A stretch of DNA of 64,000 nt from Acanthaster planci (lineage: Eukaryota; Echinodermata; Asteroidea; Valvatida; Acanthasteridae). Shown one piece after another: positions 62,101-64,000 of the stretch. The position numbers and the translations under genes were made by a program. How positions within the stretch are numbered: the first letter of the stretch is position 1; each line of letters starts with the position of its first letter. The notes under the pieces are model-generated. The model did not search any database. It worked only from the letters and a program-made list of their open reading frames with translations, and had not been told where the DNA came from. Where the stretch lies: NCBI RefSeq assembly GCF_001949145.1, contig NW_019091385.1, forward strand, positions 3,446,019-3,510,018, in the 5' to 3' direction.

Positions 62101-63638
62101 CCAGTAGTGACGTACAGCAGAAGCCACCCGTCAAGACTGAACCTACTAAGGCTCCAAGGTCCAAGAAAGGTAAGCTGGATATGTGGTCAGGAGTTCTTCT
62201 CACTGACAACATGGACAAGGTTATGTTCACGTCAAGTTTTAAGGTGTATCAAGTCCTTAGCAGTTGTAGCTAGGCTCTGTATTGCTCGTTTCTACAAAAT
62301 CCTAGTGGATTGTGAAGTGTCCAGCAGCCAGAATGAGAAACCATTACTGTGCTGGCTCCACTGTTGTGCACACAAAATCTACAGTATGCGCATTAAATTC
62401 GTCTCCAACCAGTGGGGTATTGTGACTTGACAAAATATGTGCGTGTGTCAAATTGAAGAGCACCCACGTGAGTATAGTGACACTCTAGTGATGGTGTCGT
62501 AGTGGATCACTCTGAAAGGGGAATTACATTATGTCAATCAAATGACCATTTAAGTACCCTTTTTTTGGTATAAGATAAAAATGATGTCTCACTGACAGGA
62601 TTCAACCTTGAAAAAACATTTTTTATCAACGTGATATTTTCAAGATGTAATTTTTTTTTTTTCCGCGTTGGGGAGATGTTAATTATATATATAACGGTTT
62701 TTGCCCTTACCCAACGTATATTAATAAGCACTGTATGCTCAGTGCTTGTCCAAGAGCTTGCGAAAAAAAAACCTCACAAGCTTACTATTTTCAAGATGTA
62801 TTTAAAAAAAAAAAAAAATCTTGAAAATAGTTCGCGGTACCCGCTTCTTCATTTGACTCGGACCGGCCAGCCGACCCCGGCAAGCTCGGTAGTCGAGTGG
62901 TTAAAACATCTGCACTAGTAAGCAGTCTTGGGTTCGAGTCCTACCTAAGCTTGTGAGGTTTTCGCAAGCTCTCGGACAAGCACTGAGCATACAGTGCTTA
63001 TTAATATACGTTGGGTAAGGGCAAAAAACGTTAAATATATAATTAACATGTGATATCTGGGAAAACCCTTCATATGGTGAAATTTGTCATTTTCATGCTA
63101 TAAACAAACAATCAAGGAAGACCCTGTGCTGTTGTCAGAACATCTTTTTCCCGATTCTAGGATGTCTGTAACTGGACATGCGCCCTCACAGTCGATCTTT
63201 AAAGTTCCAATATTTTACTGAATTTGCACAAAAAAAGTGAATGGAAGGTTGCAACTGTTTACATATAAAGCAATGTGATACGTATAAAATACTTAAAGAA
63301 TAATTGATATGTTGATAAAAAAACAATTAAGTTATACAAAAAAATCTCAACAACTATTTTTCCATTGTCTACTAATGTGATGAGGCAATGTGTGAAGGAT
63401 TTTCACAGATCAAAACTCATATACCACCAAGATTTTAACCTGTTGATGTGTTTTAAGTAATGGCAATGGCAAAGACACCGACCAATCTTTTACTTATTGT
63501 CTCTTGTTTTTTGGAACAGTTTTCAAGCCTGACGAACTTCGGCAAGCCTTGATGCCTACCCTGGAGAAACTGTATCGTCAGAATCCAGAGTCTCTACCCT
63601 TCCAGCAGCCAGTGGATCCCAAGACCTTACAAATACCG
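47089..63638 (+). CDS. CREBBP: CREB-binding protein / p300 histone acetyltransferase (5' part, 13 exons, continues beyond window)
   Basis: Nuclear transcriptional co-activator that binds many activators and acetylates histones (notably H3K27) and other proteins. Thirteen exons join in consistent phase to 3318 coding bases (1106 codons): 47089-47170, 56187-56878, 57093-57602, 58087-58348, 58756-58863, 59229-59390, 59727-59937, 60148-60265, 60411-60612, 60746-61050, 61295-61408, 61737-62169, 63520-63638. Domains by approximate residue: NLS KRPKL 11-15, nuclear-receptor box LSRLL 85-89, TAZ1 457-551, KIX 658-740, polyQ and SUMO-motif linkers, bromodomain start from 1067. The rest of the bromodomain, PHD/RING, HAT, ZZ, TAZ2 and NCBD lie past the right edge. 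Most invertebrates have one CBP/p300 gene, so the symbol covers both vertebrate paralogues. Confidence 0.95.
47645..47860. repeat. Degenerate short tandem array (AACTCGTACCTTGG type)
   Basis: Units such as CAACTCGTACCTTGG recur about every 16-17 bases with much variation (CAACTTGTACCTCGG, TACTCGTACCACAGG and others). At 48700-48850 the reverse complement (GGTACGAGTTGTCC) recurs in a similar loose array. Confidence 0.7.
48849..49105. mobile_element. Nested TTAA-bounded MITE candidate (257 bp)
   Basis: Begins TTAATGTCCTGGAGACAAC and ends with the inverted form CTCCAGGACATTAA. Inverted arms are about 60 bases and share CCTCTAGCGGACCATTCA with its complement near 49045-49070. It interrupts the right arm of the larger inverted repeat, so it inserted after that repeat formed. 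Confidence 0.65.
49880..50725. mobile_element. Long-arm foldback element in CREBBP intron 1
   Basis: Arms of about 240 bases (49880-50124 and 50493-50725) are inverted copies; shared blocks include TCGAACTTGATAAGTGAATG, CAAATTTTTCTGTGAG and CAGGAGGGTTTTAGAGC. The 370-base centre has no recognisable protein. An ambiguous base lies at 49985 in the left arm. Type of transposon unknown; ends approximate. Confidence 0.7.
53066..53880. repeat. Repeat flanking an assembly gap
   Basis: Left of the gap, 53066-53170 has GCTAGCCCGGCG and CCCAGCAGGCTAGTTAAAA; right of it, 53790-53880 has GCGGGCTGGTAAAAATC, TACTAGCCCAGTGGGCTA and GGGCAAGCCC. The two sides look like partly inverted pieces of one dispersed family, which may be why the region did not assemble. 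Confidence 0.45.
53467..53726. other. Assembly gap (260 N)
   Basis: Unknown bases. Any open frame drawn across it is meaningless. It lies in CREBBP intron 1; exon 1 and exon 2 join in phase without needing an exon here. Confidence 1.
54952..55900. repeat. Direct duplication of about 480 bp with a single N at the joint
   Basis: 54952-55418 and 55440-55900 align along their whole length, both starting GTTCTCCAGTACACCATTTA and ending TTGGTGTTGACGGAATTCA, with a few per cent difference and small indels. The joint holds a T run and an ambiguous base at 55432. Confidence 0.85.
56187..56878 (+). CDS. CREBBP: CREBBP exon 2: nuclear-receptor interaction region
   Basis: Acceptor CTCCACAG ends at 56186. 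The split codon G|AG gives Glu, then [13 protein letters not shown], which parallels the vertebrate block [24 protein letters not shown] contains the LXXLL nuclear-receptor box (vertebrate KHKQLSELL). Upstream, LMRLL is itself an LXXLL match. The rest is Ser/Thr/Asn/Gly-rich and probably disordered. The donor AAG|GTAAAT is at 56879, in phase 0. A 175-codon antisense open frame over this exon is a shadow of its composition. A second AG at 56187-56188 would break the phase, so 56187 is preferred. Confidence 0.92.
57093..57602 (+). CDS. CREBBP: CREBBP exon 3: low-complexity linker
   Basis: Acceptor TTGATTTTAG ends at 57092; donor ATG|GTAAGT is at 57603; 170 codons, phase 0 at both ends. The translation starts [14 protein letters not shown] and is rich in Ser, Thr, Pro, Asn and Ala. 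The second half carries repeated Asn-hydrophobic-Ala/Pro-Gly/Asn units (NLAN, NLAG, NMAG, NITGN, NVAGN, NIPGN). It lies between the NR box and TAZ1, where vertebrate CBP is disordered and poorly conserved. Because it is phase 0 at both ends, skipping it would keep the frame. Confidence 0.85.
58087..58348 (+). CDS. CREBBP: CREBBP exon 4: first part of TAZ1
   Basis: Acceptor TTCATCTGTAG ends at 58086. After a 27-residue linker comes [39 protein letters not shown] and GKSCQ, the first two zinc-binding helix-loop segments of TAZ1 (CH1). The HAHKC, LPHC and HMTNC Cys/His zinc ligands are all present. TAZ1 binds HIF-1 alpha, CITED2 and STAT-type activation domains in vertebrates. Donor CAAG|GTAAGT at 58349 leaves one base, as in vertebrates (CQ|VAHC boundary). 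Confidence 0.96.
58756..58863 (+). CDS. CREBBP: CREBBP exon 5: second part of TAZ1
   Basis: Acceptor TCTGCGCAG ends at 58755. G|TT gives Val, then [20 protein letters not shown] and [15 protein letters not shown], nearly identical to the vertebrate third zinc site ([19 protein letters not shown]). Donor CACG|GTAACT at 58864 leaves one base. Introns 4 (407 b) and 5 (365 b) around it show nothing else. Confidence 0.96.
59229..59390 (+). CDS. CREBBP: CREBBP exon 6: linker with SMQRAY motif
   Basis: The frame gives (A)[10 protein letters not shown], then [17 protein letters not shown], which matches the conserved SSMQRAYAALGLPY block between TAZ1 and KIX in vertebrates. The acceptor is a tandem CAAGCAG: use of 59229 includes an extra Ala codon, use of 59232 drops it; both keep the frame. 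Donor TTGA|GTGAGT is at 59391, leaving one base. Following intron is 336 bases without other features. Confidence 0.9.
59727..59937 (+). CDS. CREBBP: CREBBP exon 7: linker and start of KIX
   Basis: Acceptor CCTCTTAAAG ends at 59726; A|AT makes Asn. A Gly/Ser/Thr linker leads to [17 protein letters not shown], the first KIX helix (vertebrate WHEHVTQDLRSHLVHKL). Donor AATT|GTAAGT at 59938 leaves two bases. KIX binds phosphorylated CREB and MLL/Myb activation domains. The vertebrate WHEH is WQQF here, so the start of helix 1 differs in its polar face. Confidence 0.95.
60148..60265 (+). CDS. CREBBP: CREBBP exon 8: KIX core
   Basis: Acceptor CTTCCAG ends at 60147; TT|A completes Leu and gives [20 protein letters not shown] and [19 protein letters not shown], a near match to vertebrate KIX (VQAIFPTPDPAALKDRRMEN). 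The Tyr in LVAYA corresponds to the known phospho-CREB contact Tyr650 region. Donor AGG|GTAAGT at 60266, phase 0, same boundary as vertebrates before (D/E)EYYHLL. Confidence 0.96.
60411..60612 (+). CDS. CREBBP: CREBBP exon 9: KIX helix 3 and Q-rich linker
   Basis: Acceptor TTGTCGCAG ends at 60410. [20 protein letters not shown] and KRQKR complete KIX helix 3 and are almost identical to vertebrate [13 protein letters not shown] includes the phospho-CREB contact Tyr and Lys. A basic end and an Ala/Gln-rich linker follow ([17 protein letters not shown]). Donor CAGA|GTATGT at 60613 leaves one base. Confidence 0.95.
60746..61050 (+). CDS. CREBBP: CREBBP exon 10: NGPLS linker with polyglutamine
   Basis: Acceptor TTTTTTACAG ends at 60745; A|AT gives Asn and the peptide NGPLSIAP, matching vertebrate NGPLSLP just after KIX. 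Pro-rich and Gln-rich, with a run of seven Gln near 60976-60996. Two donors are possible: GTATGT at 61051 (used here, ending VSKQ) or GTAAGC at 61039, which drops four codons; both are phase 0. The first AAGCAAACAG|GTATGT is the stronger exon end by context. Confidence 0.88.
61295..61408 (+). CDS. CREBBP: CREBBP exon 11: short disordered linker
   Basis: Acceptor TTGTTCTGCAG ends at 61294; donor CAACAG|GTGAGG at 61409; 38 codons in phase 0 at both ends, so it can be skipped without frame change. The peptide is Thr/Asn-rich ([20 protein letters not shown]) without a known motif. It is placed by frame and splice signals, not by homology. Confidence 0.75.
61737..62169 (+). CDS. CREBBP: CREBBP exon 12: repression/SUMO-motif linker before the bromodomain
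   Basis: Acceptor is a tandem AAGCAG ending at 61736 (or 61733, adding Gln). The translation is Pro/Gln-rich, then Gly/Lys-rich ([15 protein letters not shown]), and carries psi-K-x-E sites: GVKQEP, VVKQEA, VKAEP, VKTEP. Vertebrate CBP/p300 has the CRD1 repression domain with SUMO-acceptor lysines in VK.E motifs at this place, so the same function is inferred. It ends KAPRSKK; donor AAAG|GTAAGC at 62170 leaves one base, parallel to the vertebrate KK|IF boundary. Confidence 0.9.
62677..63051. repeat. Inverted SINE pair (foldback of about 107-base arms)
   Basis: The arm 62677-62785 is the reverse complement of 62946-63051 with few mismatches; both end outward in TTAATTATATAT. The left arm equals the 3' part of the SINE in minus orientation, the right arm is the tail of the plus copy. 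Between them is a small hairpin (62785-62830, CTATTTTCAAGAT and its complement around an A-run) and the SINE head. The transcript could form a long stem in intron 12. Confidence 0.8.
62856..63048 (+). repeat. tRNA-derived SINE, copy 2
   Basis: Same family as 10899-11073: GGACCGGCCAGCCGACCC leader, tRNA-like head at about 62884-62950 with A box TAGTCGAGTGGTTAAAA and a perfect B box GGTTCGAGTCC, then TCGCAAGCTCTCGGACAAGC and ACTGAGCATA. Lies in CREBBP intron 12. Its tail is also present upstream in reverse orientation. Confidence 0.8.
63520..63638 (+). CDS. CREBBP: CREBBP exon 13: start of the bromodomain
   Basis: Acceptor TTGGAACAG ends at 63519; G|TT gives Val, then [20 protein letters not shown] and [19 protein letters not shown], nearly identical to vertebrate CBP ([20 protein letters not shown]). 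This is the first helix (Z) and ZA loop, including the LPF shelf (vertebrate LPF of the acetyl-lysine pocket). It ends CCG|GTTTGT at 63639, phase 0, at the vertebrate IP|DYF boundary; the donor is weaker than its neighbours. The rest of the bromodomain must be to the right. Confidence 0.95.
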
Positions 63639-64000
63639 GTTTGTGCTCATCCCTTTTATGGGTTTTTTTCCCTTGTTTCTTTGGCTTGGAAGAATGTCAT
63701 AAAGACCAAGTCAGGTCTGAAAGAAAAAACCTTGTTTGTCTTGAAATGAAAAAAGTTGAGTCTTTCTTTGTCCTTGGCATTACAGTTGAGTTCTTTTGTG
63801 CCCACTTTGGGATCTCTTCCTGACCAGTCTCCCCAGCTAATGTCTGATGCGTTCTGCCTTTACTTTACTTTTTGGTTTTTAATTTGTCGAAAGGGATATC
63901 AAAAATACATTGACTGTTTGAACACGTGTGAATGCCAGGAATGCCGTCTTTTGTTCGAGCTACCTCCAGTGGCAGGCGTCCGAAGGCCCTCCCGACCTTT
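63639..64000 (+). other. CREBBP: Start of CREBBP intron 13
   Basis: After the exon 13 donor the frame continues open for 37 codons but loses all bromodomain similarity at once. No DYFDIVK-type exon is seen before the window ends. Confidence 0.7.

Larger units (their letters stand above)
62170..63519 (+). other. CREBBP: CREBBP intron 12 (1350 bases) with inverted SINE pair
   Basis: Bounded by GTAAGC and TTGGAACAG. It contains the inverted SINE structure listed separately (62677-63051). Open frames in it (for example a 95-codon frame at 62631-62918) run through the repeat and are not supported as genes. Confidence 0.75.

Noticed and set aside
62884-62950. tRNA gene with perfect B box
   Set aside because: Same SINE family as above; flanked by SINE leader and tail and part of an inverted pair.

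Overview
The window is nuclear DNA of an animal, not of a bacterium or phage. It holds parts of two intron-rich protein-coding genes, both on the + strand. Exons have GT/AG borders and matching intron phases, and they sit in long AT-rich introns full of small repeats. The proteins are very close to vertebrate relatives, and the two genes lie next to each other in the same order and orientation as in human (ADCY9 then CREBBP). The many short TACATGTA-type palindromes and foldback elements suggest a marine invertebrate deuterostome. I lean towards an echinoderm, with low confidence and on sequence style only.

Layout. Positions 1-33252 are read as one very long ADCY9 intron, since no exon could be recognised there. 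It contains a 73-bp tandem repeat (1321-1534), a tRNA-derived SINE (10899-11073), a 115-bp tandem duplication (17101-17334), a 17-bp satellite (25354-25427) and foldback sequences. The last two ADCY9 exons are 33253-33566 (end of catalytic domain C1 and linker) and 35042-36847 (linker, second six-helix membrane block, catalytic domain C2, stop). About 10.2 kb separates the ADCY9 stop from the CREBBP start. This gap holds a TTAA-bounded MITE candidate and other repeats, and ends in a TATA-less promoter-like block (about 46370-46700, with ETS, YY1 and CCAAT motifs).

CREBBP/p300 starts at 47089. Thirteen exons can be joined with consistent phase into 1106 codons: NLS, LXXLL nuclear-receptor box, TAZ1 zinc finger, KIX domain, glutamine-rich and SUMO-motif-rich linkers, and the first part of the bromodomain. 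The gene runs past the right edge, so the rest of the bromodomain, the acetyltransferase, ZZ, TAZ2 and NCBD regions are not in the window. Intron 1 (about 9 kb) is rich in structure: a large imperfect inverted repeat with pentadecamer-like arrays, a nested TTAA MITE, a second long-arm foldback element, a 260-base assembly gap and a roughly 480-bp direct duplication that may be an assembly artefact.

Functionally the two genes meet in cAMP signalling. ADCY9 makes cAMP at the plasma membrane; PKA then phosphorylates CREB, and phospho-CREB binds the KIX domain of CBP. No wholly new system was found. The most useful observations are the conserved ADCY9-CREBBP linkage, unusual forskolin-pocket residues and a short C-terminal tail in ADCY9, tandem splice sites in CREBBP, and several uncatalogued repeat families.
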